Source: Acholoe squamosa (Eukaryota; Annelida; Polychaeta; Phyllodocida; Polynoidae). From it: DNA of 64,000 nucleotides. The stretch is from contig OX439040.1 of assembly GCA_949317995.1 (NCBI GenBank), positions 72,513,972 to 72,577,971 of the forward strand, read 5' to 3'. This document shows, piece by piece, positions 37,336 through 50,800 of the stretch. Made by a program: the position numbers and the translations under genes. The stretch's first letter is position 1. Every line of letters starts with the position of its first letter. The notes under the pieces were generated by a model. It did no database searches. It worked only from the letters and a program-made list of their open reading frames with translations, and had not been told where the DNA came from.

Positions 37336-38072
37336 GAAATGTTGCCCCTCACTCACATTTCAGAAAACCTTCTGCCTGCCCCCCGTGCTTTAAGGCACAC
37401 CATGAGTTTCGGGAAATCCTATAGGATTCTCCTGTGGCTTTTGACCAAATTAGCGCTGATTTAAAACCTAGACTTAAAAACATTCCTTAAGTCCTAAAAA
37501 AGTGTTGTGCTCAGGTAAGGTGGCCTAAAAACATATAGGGTAGGCAGGTAGGACTTATTCCTTATTTTCTTAGGGCTTTGGCTGCCCCAAAGTATGGTGT
37601 GTCAACATAGATTTTAGTAATTTTTCACCGGTTTCATGTTCAAAGATAACTTACAAAGGATTATTTAGACTTTGGCTGTCACTTTCGCACAACTCAGTAT
37701 ACTACTCACTTGAGTAATTCTGATCCAGAATACACTTTTATACGCTCTTAATGCAGATCTGGTGTGGCCCAGTCCCACCTTTAACTGGGAGAGGGGAATC
37801 GCAGTCCACTCACTTGGAAAAAAACACAAACGTTTTCAACTCTCGGAAAGGAGTTCAAAATAAAGAACTCATTTTTTTTTTGTTATATTGACAAACGTTT
37901 TTAACGTGTCTTAACATTTTCTTTTCAACATCTTTTTAAAGTTTGTAAAGATTTTGAGGTTTTCTCACACCTTAGTTAAACTTTCAAACCCAAAGACGAA
38001 GAAACAGTATAACGCTGTTCTAACTTGAAAACGTGTCTTTTTTTTCTGCCAAGAGGGCAACTTCCCCACTTA
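37336..38072. other. Noncoding stretch with a stray satellite remnant
   Basis: 37665-37720 contains a diverged 56 bp-unit remnant (GGCTGTCACTTTCGCAC, CAGTATACTACTCACT). Nothing else is recognised. Confidence 0.45.
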
Positions 38073-38392
38073 GGGAGTGGTCATTATTTATCAACAGGGG
38101 GGGGGGAGGGTGGGTTTGAGGGGGGGCGTAAAAAATTCAGACCCCTCCCAAGGGGGGGGGGTTAAAATAATTTTGACCCCTCTTGAGGGGGGGGCTAAAA
38201 AAATTTACCCTCTTTTTAGCAAAAAAGCCTGCGCGCTACTATAGATCAAATAGGGGCAGGAAAAATCTCCGCGCCTCCGGCGTGGGGGTCACAAAAAATT
38301 TTGACTGCCGTCTAGGGGGGGCCATAAAAAAAGAATTTTGCGCATTCGCGGGAGAACCCACCACCCCCCATTGCTAAATAATGACCACTCCC
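38073..38392. mobile_element. PIF/Harbinger-like MITE, copy B
   Basis: The 320 bp element has ends GGGAGTGGTCATTATTTA and the inverse GACCACTCCC, with TTA on the left and TAA on the right. The G-rich interior is homologous to 29815-30139. Confidence 0.75.
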
Positions 38393-41300
38393 TAAGGTTT
38401 GATTAATGCATTATGGTGATTTAATGCATGCATTATGGTGGGTTAATGCATTGTATGACTATGCAACCATACATACACGCCCATGCATAACAAACGAGGA
38501 ATTTCATCTAAACTGATATTTTGTTGTTCTGAAACAGAGCTGAAACATCTCTGCAATATTTTGGTGCTTTCGGTAATAATATGACACAAATGACAGGATA
38601 TCCTAATATGAAATTGATGTCTTCCTCGCAAACATATATAAACAGGGATGAAAGTGACAGGGGAGGAAACTTGAAATGCACTACTATGGTACATGTTTTG
38701 TATGGGGATTTCAAGGCATAGGTGTCAGTTGGGTATTGGTCCAACTTCGGAAAATATTAGGGCCCTTAAAACACTTTACAAACGGATTCATTTCTCAAAA
38801 TGTAAAACTTCACGTAAGTCTAAATTTCAGAGGGCCTCTGGACCTCTGGGAATCGATGAACCTATGAGGGTTTGACATCTGTTAAAAGACTAAAATTTCC
38901 CCCTTGTATCAATTCTAACAGAACTAAAATATTTCTCTGTTCTATATAACAGAGAATAGATAACATAGTAGCACACCAAGTGGTGCATGTGTCCCTGCAA
39001 AAAGGGAGGTTCCAGAATTTTCAGAAAAGAGGGTAAGATGTGTGCATAGCCATGGGAAGACACTGAATGGGCTAGAGGCTGTTCACAAGCGAAGCTCCAC
39101 TAATTTGTAAGTGAAACGAGGCCAAGCAAAATGACTGTGATATGCAGTATGGGGGCATGCCCCCAGGAAAAATCCGAACTCGAGAGGGCATTTGGTGCAT
39201 TATTAGACCCCATTTATAAAGGTATTGATGCATGGCTCCCCAGGAAAATTTTCAATTTTGGATGGTGTTTGGTGCATCTTTAGTTTACTGACAAATTTTC
39301 CAGCTACTGTTTAGGGGCTGGTTTTATTTATTGGAGGACAGAAGATTTTTGCTTGACACTCTCGCTTGCCAAGTCTAACGCAATTTTGAAATCTAGATAT
39401 TCTTGACTACAGATGAGATGCAGTTCTAATCTCTTATGATATACCGCAATGGCGGCACTAGGCTGCTGCAGGACTCTGGGGGCAAATAGGTTCATCCTCT
39501 CGCTGCAAGGGGTGTGCTGTACACAGCAAGTACATAACATCACTGTCCAGCATTGCCTCCTCTGTCATTACTTAGACTTGAAATCTCGTAGTGTGAACCA
39601 GTCTCCCCTAAGCAGTACCACAGTTTTAGGAAAGACATAGATGACTTTTTATGACATATAATGACTCTTGTACTCTGATGATGCTTTACAATACATGAAG
39701 CCGATCCTCCTTGTAACTGTAAGGGTAGCAATCCTGTTTTCTCTATCCCCAGAACTTGTCTGTTACAATACAATAAAATATATTCTGACTTGGGTTAAAG
39801 GCCAGGGTAGGAAAATTCAATTGGTTTAAGGGTGGACGAATGGTGAGATTAGACTGAGGGCAGGGTGAGACTGGTTGGAATATCAGTTGGGCTCAAGGCA
39901 AGGGGAGGATGAGATTAGGGGTGATGGAATGGTAAAATCTCTGCCCACTCCTCCCAGTCATCAAGCTACTACTAGCAAGCCATGTAAATTAAGGGGCCTT
40001 AGTGCATGGGGTTTCAAGACCCCTTCTCCCAGTACATGTCACATGTGTTTTGTAATGTGTATGTTCAAAATAGGAGTGGATACAGGGGGTAACCTAGAGC
40101 AAATGTATTTCCCCTCCCTTAAACCCAATTGAAAATCGGCCTTAGTATGAAATGTAGCCTGTCCCCAAATTTTGTCATATGTGAATGACAGGAGAGGGAG
40201 ACCACAGATAGAATGAAAGGGAGGGAGGGCATGGGGAAGGGGAATGCCAGGGAATGATGAGAGGGACGAATAAAAGCATACACGGGATGAATAAAGGCAA
40301 ACACACTACAGAATGCCCCCCCCCCTTAAAAAACCTGAAAACTCCCAGCAGGTTTGCTAGTATGTGGAAATACAGATGAGTTGTTCCTGGGCAAACTTTG
40401 AAAATATCACTGTCAAAACATGCATTCTGGCTTTATTGTACGCGGTGTTTCAGTGCAGGGCATTCTGTTGACTTCTGGGAATCACTTCATAACTTCGATC
40501 TATTTGGTAGGCACTTCAACAAAAAAATTAAAATGAATACAGAAAGATCCCTGTGACTGCATTTGATTGAGGCCATTGAGATGTTTTTAAACCTTTTGGA
40601 ATTTTGTTTATATCTTGTATAGAACCAGAGATACAGGGCAAATAGTACCAAAAATATTGAGGCAAGTAGCACTATAGGAATGGTAGAGAAGGTGTTATAA
40701 TTTCTGTGATGTGAGTTCAGCCACACAGTGGGCCCAGTGTGTGGCAGCATGCACTGGTGGCAATTTTCTGTTTTTCCACTTGATATCTAAGGACCCGGAA
40801 AGTAATGTTCTAGTGATCCAATCTAAATAAAATTTAGTTTTCTATGATATTTAGAATCTTAGCTTTCAATTGATATCTTTCATCCATTTCCAAATTGATT
40901 CTAAGTAGGAGTAAAATGCTAATAAAAAATCGTAACATAGCGGCTCTACACACAGCCATTTCTTTTCTATTGTTTCATATTTTGGTCCTCTCAAAAGTAT
41001 CACTGGGCAAAGTCATACATGCATGAAATTTTACATGCTGCTAGTTTATTATGCACTTAAACTGTGTCTGATATAATTTTGTTGGTGTCTACAGTGGTTA
41101 ATATGTTTTTCAAAGCTTTAATATTACCTTCAAATTAAAGTCAGTGTAAAACGCTTAATAATTGGAATTTTTTCTCCCGGATTTCACTGGTGGGTAGCTT
41201 GATATCTAAACTCCAAGGATAACTGTTAAAACAGAAGAAAAACACCCTAATAAAACCCTAAATCTGTGATATCAGCAAGGTCACGAGTAGCGGCCACACT

Positions 41301-42640
41301 CACACCTGGCAGAAAGTGTCAACACAGTATGCCAGCTTTTCTCACCCTCCACAGTGGCTTTATCAAAGTGCCTATATTTGGGATATTAAGGAAAATGAAA
41401 ACATATATATGTGGTAAGGAGACCTCTCCAGAGGGTAGTGACACCCCCCCCCCCCATGCCCATGCTTTTTTTTCACAGAGAACATCCCTGTTTCAGAGTT
41501 CCATTAAATGTCATCTTGAGTGACTTGGTCACTGACAGAATCTTCAAAAATGACAGTTTCCAGGCACACACAACTCAAAATGACAAAAATAAAGTTCTCA
41601 TCTCTCTGAAAAATAGGATTGTTTTGCTGAAAAATAGGGAAAAAAATAAGAAAATAGGAAAAATTGCCAAAAAATAGGAAAAAGTATGATGCCTGTAACA
41701 CCTATCTCAAGTTCTAGATTCAGCCACCAGATGGCTGATCAGGGCTACAACTCCATTTGATTCTCACTTTGGAGCACACAACAGAATACGAAGAGTCTGA
41801 AAATTCTGTGGTCGGGGGAAAATTGCCACTATCTTAACTCAGATAATTTGTAAATTACTAAAAGAATTAAATAGGGAATAAATAGATTGTGTCCTAGCCA
41901 TTAAATGCCATGAAGTGAACATTAGAAATAAAAAGGCAGTAACAACTTTTTGTACTTTATCTCTTTTATTACAAGTCTGAGGGAAATTCTAGCTTACAAA
42001 AGCAGACATAGTTATGAGGGAAGTCCCCAACTTGCGACTAAAGCAAAAAAGATGAAAACTATATACAGAAATTCTGTAGCGGCTTCTTTTTACTTATCGA
42101 TAACACTACTGCATAAAAGTGAAGTTATCATCTGCAATACATATACTTCCAACTAATATGGCAGGATTCCATGTTAAGAACATCAAATTTGTACAAAGGC
42201 ATGACACTTCCTGGAGTATATTTATGTTATCTAGTCACTATGACAATACATTGTAATGATGAACATACCAAATCGTCTTGAATGAGCGCCCAGTGCTTAT
42301 AACCTTGGGGGTAGCAGGGTCACTATATCCCTGCCCTTATATAAGACAGCTGCTTTTTCAAGGTTTTATTTAGTTCTAAATACCCCAATTCATGATCAGA
42401 TGAACTTGTCGCTCATACGACCTTGCTCAATACCATGTTTTTTCACAAGATAATACAGAAAGTGAAGATGTCATGTGTGGATATATATTAGGATTGATAT
42501 CATCAGGAATGAGCTATTGAATAACATGAAAACCTTAAAATACAGGTCAATGTAAACTAAAGATGAACTTTAACTACAACTAGAACTCTAACTACTGAAA
42601 TTACTCTGGTTCTTGTGTCTTCAAGGACAACATTATAATG
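38393..42640. other. Noncoding stretch, no gene recognised
   Basis: It is AT-rich with low-complexity patches (for example AAAAATAGGA repeats at 41605-41690). An ATGGCGGCACTAGGCTGC start at 39449 opens a 63-codon frame without a convincing promoter. A minus-strand frame at 40487-40750 contains a hydrophobic stretch, PIVLLASIFLVLFALYLWF, but has no other support. Confidence 0.4.
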
Positions 42641-42649
42641 GTGAGTAAC

Positions 42650-42850
42650 TCTCTAAGAGCAGCATGATACCTCAATGTGTCATGATGCAGCAAGTACTTC
42701 ACCAGTGCTGCATTGGTGCATCATGCCAACGTTTTGGGAGTGCATCAACCCGGCAGGGCCAACATTCACCGGTGATGCATTTACCCATCATTTATGACAA
42801 AAAGGCATTGTGCACTAAAGCACAAAAATGCCGCCCGAAAAAGGTTATTA
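42650..42850. mobile_element. TTAA hairpin element, eroded copy
   Basis: GCATGATACCTCAATG, CATTGGTGCATCATGCCAAC and GCAGGGCCAAC show modules 1-2. The ends are not intact. Confidence 0.5.
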
Positions 42851-43589
42851 TTATCATGGTAGTGCTAAAGCAATTGTACAGTATGGCTGTCAGCATATTC
42901 ACCTTGGATATCATCAAAATGGCAGAAGGTGGCACAATATGAACAACACTAGAGTATAGCTGATATCATATGTTACATCAAATATCAAAGTCATTTAGAC
43001 AAACTATAGGATCAGCAGTCAAAACAATCAGCAAAAACACCAAAGTAAATCATCTTCAATAGGATTTGCTTCTTTATCCAGGTAAATAATAATGTCAAAC
43101 AAGTAGGGCTTTATTCCCCCTATGCATACATATACATATGGGTGTTAATCACTCTTACTGGAGGCGGTCAATAATGGGCGATTTGTGACATGGCAAGGGA
43201 AGACAAATTATGCAGAGAATACCACCTTGCCATTATTCACATCACATCAAAGTAGATAATGCCCATGTTGTATGTGAAGGATAGATACAATGTATGTGAA
43301 CCATCATATACAAAAACAGATCTGGTAATTATATGCACAGCGACATCCAAATAACATCAATTAATCTCTGCCATCGCCAATGAAGATTTCGACAGATCTT
43401 TGTACGCCTCATTCATTAAACTTGGTTATCAGGATGAAAGGGGGGCAAACAATAAGTTTTGTTAGACAGAAATTGGAACATAAACTTCTTGGATACACAG
43501 ATACCACATGACACAGGGTGACTATGATTATGTAATATAAATAAGATACTCCACATTTCAGAGTGACATACTGCATGACTGCCCATGCG

Positions 43590-43740
43590 CTTTTGTGGTC
43601 ATGGTTCATGAATGCAGCCTTGGCGAGTGCGGCTGATAAACGCACAAGCGTCTGCATAATGCACTGTTGCAGTGCCGCTAAGTTACTCACCAGCACCGCA
43701 TTGCTGTATCAAGACAAAAGAACATGCACCATCATGCAGC
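43590..43740. mobile_element. TTAA hairpin element, eroded copy
   Basis: TTCATGAATGCAGCCTTGGC, CGAGTGCGGC and AAGTTACTCACCAGCACC are remnants of module 3 and module 1. Confidence 0.45.
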
Positions 43741-44243
43741 GTTTGAACTGATTTTGTGGAATGGTACCCTATGTACAGTAGCTACAATCAAAAGCCTATT
43801 GTCTTTCTAATTCTTGGCTAGGGTGATTCTTCCTTGTGGAAAAAAGCTTAGGGAGCATTGATTCTGGGCATATTTTTCATGCAACTGCATTCTAGAATAC
43901 ACAGTATTCCTGATATTGATGAAGCACACCTAGGGCAAATACTTATAAATGAGGGTTTCTTGAGTTTCGTAAAACAGAAACTGTGAAAACTCATGACCTC
44001 CCGAAAGGGTTTTTTTTCAGTTAGCACACATGGATCTCTGTTAGGAAACGAAGCACCGCTAGTAACGATCACCAACTAGCAAATTCACAAAGCACTATAA
44101 AGTTGGAAATCATGGTGCTGACAAAGAAACTCCTGCAAATGGGAGTAACTCTGTGTTATAATGTGTTGAGATTACTAAGTGAGACCTTAGTTACAGTATA
44201 CATAATCCATCCTGCTGTGTTTTATATTCAATGTGTTGAGACC

Positions 44244-44249
44244 TTTATT
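44244..44249 (-). terminator. Candidate poly(A) signal of NF-kB
   Basis: An AATAAA hexamer on the minus strand lies about 515 bases beyond the TGA. If used, the 3' UTR would include a TTAA-type hairpin-element copy (44570-44715). Further TTTATT hexamers on the plus strand downstream are alternatives. Confidence 0.3.
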
Positions 44250-44569
44250 GAAACAAACTCGGCCTATTGATACATATGGAATATAACTATGGTAAAACTA
44301 AGCTAGTGCTAGCAAGCGATTACATGTAGTTCAATTGAAAGACAATATACAATGGTTTTGCCTGTTATCTTGAGTTACAATGACCGTTGTTTATAATCTA
44401 GTCAAAATATATGATGATCAAAATATATGATAATCGAAACGGGTTAAATATGTTCACAATTATGACGAGAAATCCTGTCAAATGTAACTTCTCCGCTATA
44501 ACTACTAATACCCAACCCCCCGTTTACCCTCTTGTACTCTATCTGTCTATATCTATCACATTATCCATT

Positions 44570-44715
44570 GATAGGCTGAATGATGCCTCCCTTTGTCATC
44601 ATGATGCACTAATGCAGCGTTGGCAAGCCAGCAATGCATTAGTGTATCATACCAACCCTTCTGAAGTGTATACATCAACCCTGAAGGGTCGGCATGATGC
44701 ATGATGCCTTAATAC
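44570..44715. mobile_element. TTAA hairpin element in the probable NF-kB 3' UTR
   Basis: Module 1 (ACTAATGCAGCGTTGGC/GCCAGCAATGCATTAGT) is followed by module 2 (ACCAACCCTTCTGAAG ... TGAAGGGTCGG). It lies between the TGA at 44763 and the candidate poly(A) signal. Confidence 0.65.
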
Positions 44716-44762
44716 CCTCCCCCCGGGCGTTCCTCCATGGCGGTGGTCCCTGGACCGGGAGG

Positions 44763-44854
44763 TCACGACGACCCGAGACTGGTGTAGCCCTGGTCAATGT
44801 CGGACCCAGCAAGGTGGTGCAGCTTGTTCAGGTCCTGGATCTCCGGTCGCAGCT
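44763..44854 (-). CDS. NFKB1: NF-kB terminal coding exon
   Basis: The last coding exon encodes ELRPEIQDLNKLHHLAGSDI, then DQGYTSLGSS and a TGA at 44765-44763. The acceptor is TTCATTCAG and the phase (1) matches the previous exon. The tail is much shorter than in human p105. DQGYTS is reminiscent of, but does not match, the C-terminal DSG-type degron of the vertebrate proteins. Confidence 0.88.
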
Positions 44855-47800
44855 CTGAATGAACAATAGCAGAAGACAACTGATTAGCCTAGATTCATGT
44901 TGAATGTATACGTGTGTGTAATTCAACCCCCAACCTAGACTTGCTCAAATCTGTAAATTTTAATATGAGAGAATTGAAATATAGTGAGAAAAGAAAAATT
45001 TTAAATATTTCTGGTGAATCAATTTCTAGTGAGAGGAGGTATTTAGTTTCGTTATGTCTGTGTGAAAAGGTAGGGCTGCAAGCTTTACCTATTTCTTGTT
45101 GGGTAGATAAGAATTTGTCCACCAGGGCGGCAGCATCGTAACGCTCCATGTCGTTGAACACCTTCCTTAGTTCTCTCAGTGTTCCCTTCTCTGACTGTTA
45201 ACAAATGGAAGAATTGCAACGATTAGGCTGGCAATTGAAATTTAACAAAAGAAAGAAAGGAAAAAAAAAGAAGAAAAACTGCAGGTTCTTTTTCTTTATT
45301 TATTTTTCAGAAGCAACAGTATGCCTGACGGCCTACTGTGGCACATAGGGTGTCCTGGCTCATGGCAAAATTTCATGATATTTCCTGATTTTCCCTGACC
45401 ATTTTATTTTCCCTGACCTGCGGGAACCCAGTGTAATACCCCGTGTATAGGGCGTATGGTACATGCTTAAAATCCAGAATCATGAATTAGTTCAAGTTTT
45501 TACTGGTGTTTTGTTAATTATTATTATTATCTTTTTTTTTTTTTTTTTAACCAAGGCCTCAGAGATGTGGAAGTCCACATAGTGGATTTCATACATAGAA
45601 ATCCACACCCCGATTATGCAGAGAAACGCTGCAACAAAATAGAAAGGAATTGGATGTTCAGATTGCGCACCCAAGTTCCTTATGGTCTGAATATAGTAGA
45701 TGCCCCAAACTATTAGATCAGAAAAAGCAAACCAGCAATACCCTTGTATATACTTTTAGGCCTCGTTCAAAACTTTTGACAGATACCCGGTATATACTCT
45801 CCAGACAGGAAACCCTTAGGAGCAAATGGAGTACAGTTCTAACTATGTAACAAATAAATTATTTTTACACGAGCTGAAACCATTTTGTCTTTAGACTTTT
45901 AAATTATTTTAAATTCCTCTAGACAGCTGACTTGCTTGATCCATAAAATTAGCAAAACATGGAGACTAATGACTAAAAGTTAAACTCTCTTGCTATGTCT
46001 CCAAACCCCCCAAAACACCCTAAAGTGTTTTTCCTAAATTTTCTAATCAAACTTTAGATAGAAAATGAGGCAATGCCTTACACCTTGTGTACCTCAATTA
46101 TGCACCTGATGAGATCTATTCAGTCACCCTTCTATCATCCAAATCAGTGATAGGTACCAAATATCTGCTTGGTACAAAATACTGCATCACACCTGGAGAT
46201 TGTCAATCTCCAGGGGGTGATGGACCCCAGAGAGAGGCTCTGTGGTCAGGTGATCAACAAAATTGTGTACTACACAATTACTGTCATGGAGACCCCCTTA
46301 GTTACTGGAGGAGGAGGGCAGTTGGCAACCATGCCATTTGAATCAAGGTAGTGCTGAGGTGAGGACGGGTCCATTCCTTGTCTCATTAGTGTTTGGTTAA
46401 TTATAATTATGGTTGCTGCATAAACAACTGCAGCAAAACAAGAGGATTATGTTTCTTAAAAAAATTGACTAAGAAGATTGACTGCCATTAAATGGCCCAG
46501 ACTTTCACTCATGTCATAGAACACTTACTGGTTTTCCTTCTTTTTGAATTGTTTTAATGAAGCGATTACAGAATTAAAGTGATGAATATCATGAAACCTT
46601 CGAACGCTTGACGCCATGTACGAATGGATCATGCTGAACCTATGGGTTTGAGTTGATACGATGCACCCTACACTAATGCATCATACACTCCCCAAAGTTT
46701 GGCATGATGCACTCCTGCATCAGCAGTCATTAATCCCTTAAAGGCCGCTAATGCAGGGCTGCATCATGCCCATCCCTCAGTAAGGCACTAATGAATTGTT
46801 GGCGAGACTACTCACCAGCACTTCATTAGAACAAGAAACTGTATCAACCCTTTAGGGTCTGCATGATGCATGAATGCAGCCCTGTTGAGTTACTCACCAG
46901 GGCTGCATTCATGAATCAGGATGACCAATGGGCATGAGGGATTGATGCATCAGCAGCCCTTAAAGGGTTAAGGTTCTCAAAGACCACATATTAGGTAAAG
47001 GAATGGATGTCATACCTTATAAGTGTCCAGGATATGTCTGGTAGGGGAGGGTTCGTCCCGGAATCGATCCATGGCACTCATCAGTCCAAGGGCTTTGGCC
47101 AGGTCCCGCCAGCCGGCCTGTGACGTTACCGTGTCCAGCTTCTCTGCCAGAGCCTCCAGGGTGGCTGGGTCCAGCCGCGACACATCACCTACAAGGTACA
47201 GCAGGAGAATTTAATTAATTAATGATATCAATGAAAGGGGAAGATTTTGGAAGTTTAAGAAACTTTCAGGCATGCGATGACTTAGGACACAGAAACACTG
47301 AAATGCTCATATAGAACCCATTAGATATTCGGTTTGTATAGGTTTTAAAAAACTCCTAAATTCCTTAGCTCAGGTAAAACCCTGAATATCTTCTTCTTGC
47401 ACTTTATGGGCATTACTTGGTCATATCCAAATTTTAGAAAGCCTGTGAATTTTTGATAAACACTTCATGAAAAGATTTACAGTATGAGTTGTGGCAAGAT
47501 AAGTCACAATCAATGATGATGTATGTCGCTAACGCTCTTTGGGTTGCTAATGCAGCATACCCATTGGTAGAGATGATGCAGCGATGAAGTGCTGGTGCTT
47601 CATTCGGGCATCATGCCACCCCTCAGTGACTCTATCAACCCCATAGGATCGGCATGATACATGAATGCAGCCCTGTCAAGCTACTCACCAAGGCTGCATT
47701 CATGGATAACGACTGTTAGCCTACCTTCATTAGAGTTGCTTGATTTCAGTTTGGTGCCGTCTTCAAACCCAGAATCCAAGTCATCGTGGTTCAGGATCCT

Positions 47801-50800
47801 TAACATCTGTAAGGTAAGGCGATAAAATGAATGGACTGATTAAGAATGTAACCCTTTCATTGGTGATTACACATAGCCTTTCCCTTCTATATGACATGAA
47901 ATATTGGACTTGAAACAGGTGCAGGGATGGGAGTGACTAAGCACCAAAATCCCTAAAATGCCTTTTAATGATCTCCAAATTAAAGGTTTGTGGAGAAATG
48001 TTTTCATATTTCGAATTTGAAAATCCCTAAAATCAGGGAAATCCTAAAGCATTCAATCCCTGAAAGTAGCCTAATTAACCCCCCAAAGGGCATAAAATTT
48101 TGTTATTTCTAGTCTAAAACTCAACCAGATAAAACCAGCATGCTCTTATGATATTACAGTATGTGCACTAATTGCACTCAATTTGGGAAAACAACTATAA
48201 GCTTTTATTATTTTCTCACCTTTTCATCTCCTTGTGCCATGTCTATAGGCCGTACATAGTCGCGCCCTTCTCCATCGTCACTCACATCTTCACCATCCTC
48301 TGTCAGATCGTCGCTGTCCTCCACGATATCGTCTTCATATTCAGCCGATACAAACTCTGAGCTCTCGGCCTCTGGGTTGGCATCAGAGGAAATTAGTAAC
48401 TTGGCCATGTCGTAGAGCCGTCGTCCAACCGCCATATGTAGGGCTGTGTTACGGTCGTATGCTGAGGCATTCACATCAACGTCCGTCTGTAGGCAAGATC
48501 ACATTCTTGTATTTTTTTTTTCTTTGTCTTATCTTTTTGTATGTGATGCTGTGTTTATGTTAGAATTGCCGAGGCAGTCTGTTTTTTTCTCTATTGGGTC
48601 AGATTGCTGTCTAAAAAGCCATAAAGTCCACCACATACCAGCCTAATCACAAGGTCACCGTTGATTACGATGAGCACGGGTTTTGCTAGATTGGAGGGTA
48701 GTCAACCATCCAAATCTATCATCACCAAATTATCTTTAAAAATATCGCATGAACAAACCACTTGTCTCCCAAGTGCCTTATTTAGTCCTCATGCACGCCA
48801 CTCCCTGGTCAACAAAAATGACACAGAAAAACAAAACAAAAAAGAGTTTCATGACATTGGACAATTTTCGAAAGAAAATCCACTGAGCCCCAGGCATTCC
48901 CTTGAACCAGGTTTGGTTAAAAAGGCCAGTCCAGTTGGTAAAACCTTCTTACCTTAAGCAGTATATAGCCAGCCATGGTGTGGTTATTGGCCTCTACCGC
49001 ATGATGCAGCGCTGTGCGACCACTGCGGCCGTCCCGCTGGTTGATGTCTGCACCTCTCTGTAATAGTACCTTCATGGCTTCAAAGTGTCCAAGGTGGATG
49101 GCCAGGTGTAGGGCAGAGAAACCTGACAGGGAGGAATAATGATACATACAGCATCTTAATATCCACATATCCAGCAAAAAAATGACAAAGAAAATACAAG
49201 GTTTAATATCTAACTAAAGGGCTGGCCACATTCCAGCCACAGTATAAATTAACCGTGGTGCTTTCATAAAACCTCTCATGTGAGCGGAAGTTTTGATAAG
49301 TTCTAATTTAGATAGGCACTGCATCTGTTGCTGCTGTCCAATCTGAATCTCTTTGATAAATGGCTTAAATATTCCTTTTTGGCCTCAATGAGAGGTTCTC
49401 CAGGCGTTAATTTAAAAAATATGTTTCACATAAACATTTTAAGAAGCTTTATCATAAATTCTAAATTGTTTTTACAAATTACATCTACTTTTTTTTCTCG
49501 CTCACCATCAAAGTTGAGTGCGTCCAGTTGTCGCTGGTTGTTGTTGAGGTTACCGCCGAGTAGTTCAGAGATACAGCTGGGGTAACCAAGTCTGGCAGCT
49601 AAATGAAGCGGAGTGTTGCCATCTTTGTCCACCAGGTGGCAGTCCGCCTGCTGGGCCAGCAACGGCCGGATAAGGTGCGCCTGTGCAGTCATGATGGCCA
49701 GCTGCAGCGGCGTCTATTAAGGTCGGAAAAGATAAGTTTTGTGTCAGAATTGGTATGCACAGAAATAAGAGACAATGATTTTATTCATATGATAAATATC
49801 TTTAAATAGACACCTCGGCCATTGCTTAAATGAAGTTCAAGTGATACCCCAATATGGCCTTTTAGGCATTGCATAACATTGCATTATGTCCAACTGCTGT
49901 TGTGATGAATGAGTATGGATGACCCGTGGCTGGCAATTTGTGAGGGCTTCATTCATGCAATCTGGGACTGATACAATCCCTAGATGTTTGCATGAGGAGT
50001 TTACATTGATGACATTACCAAGGTGTTAATTGCTATTCAACTTGTACTGCCATAAGTAACTTCCAACAAGCTTTCACTTTATGATGTGCTAAGGGAGTTC
50101 TAGGTAAGACTGCTTACCTGTCTGAGAATATTGCAGGTGTTAACGATGTCGCGGGCTGAGTGACCCAGTGTGGCCATGGCCTGTAGCAGCTGGTACGCCA
50201 CGTCCGTCTGTCTGTGAATGATGGCCATGTGAAGGGCACTGGAATATGAGGAAGACAATGTCAATTAAATTTTCATTGTTTGTATTTTGAATCTAGCCAA
50301 TGTAATGGATAAGGATTTTAAAAATCATTTCTACTGAATCTCAATTTACTATGATAACTGATGCCAATTTTACAATAACCTATGTGCGAATAGACGGCAA
50401 GGAAGTCGTTGCCCCTAGCAACCACATATGGTCGGGCAAGTTATTACCACGTAATATGAGAATGTAGTAGAAAGTACACCCATTTTAAAATTTCTTCATA
50501 GATATTGCACATATATCATGATGGTCAATGATAAAGTAACATGTTGACTACATGTTGGATGATGTGATAAAGTATATATTTCACTACTTGGTAGGATATA
50601 GACAAGAATTTTATCAGGCATCCAGGGATGCCTGGAGTAGGGCACTGATGGGTCAGTGTTTGTGGTAGGGGGTACTCCTTCACCCCCGCCCTGGAGGAGG
50701 CTGACCCCCGCTCCTCCCGTGGCCATCACCTTCCCGTGGAACACACATCATCAGAGAAGCGCTCAGATAGTCAATTTACAATCTAACACACTTCTATTCA

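Noticed and set aside
40487-40750. 87-codon minus-strand frame with a hydrophobic segment
   Set aside because: It has AT-rich composition, no splice or promoter context and no recognisable family. A hydrophobic run is expected by chance in T-rich DNA.
50395-50425. GTTGCCCCTAGCAACC considered as an RFX X-box
   Set aside because: The half-site spacing is one base too long for the usual consensus, and the same CCTAG-type sequence appears in nearby repeats.
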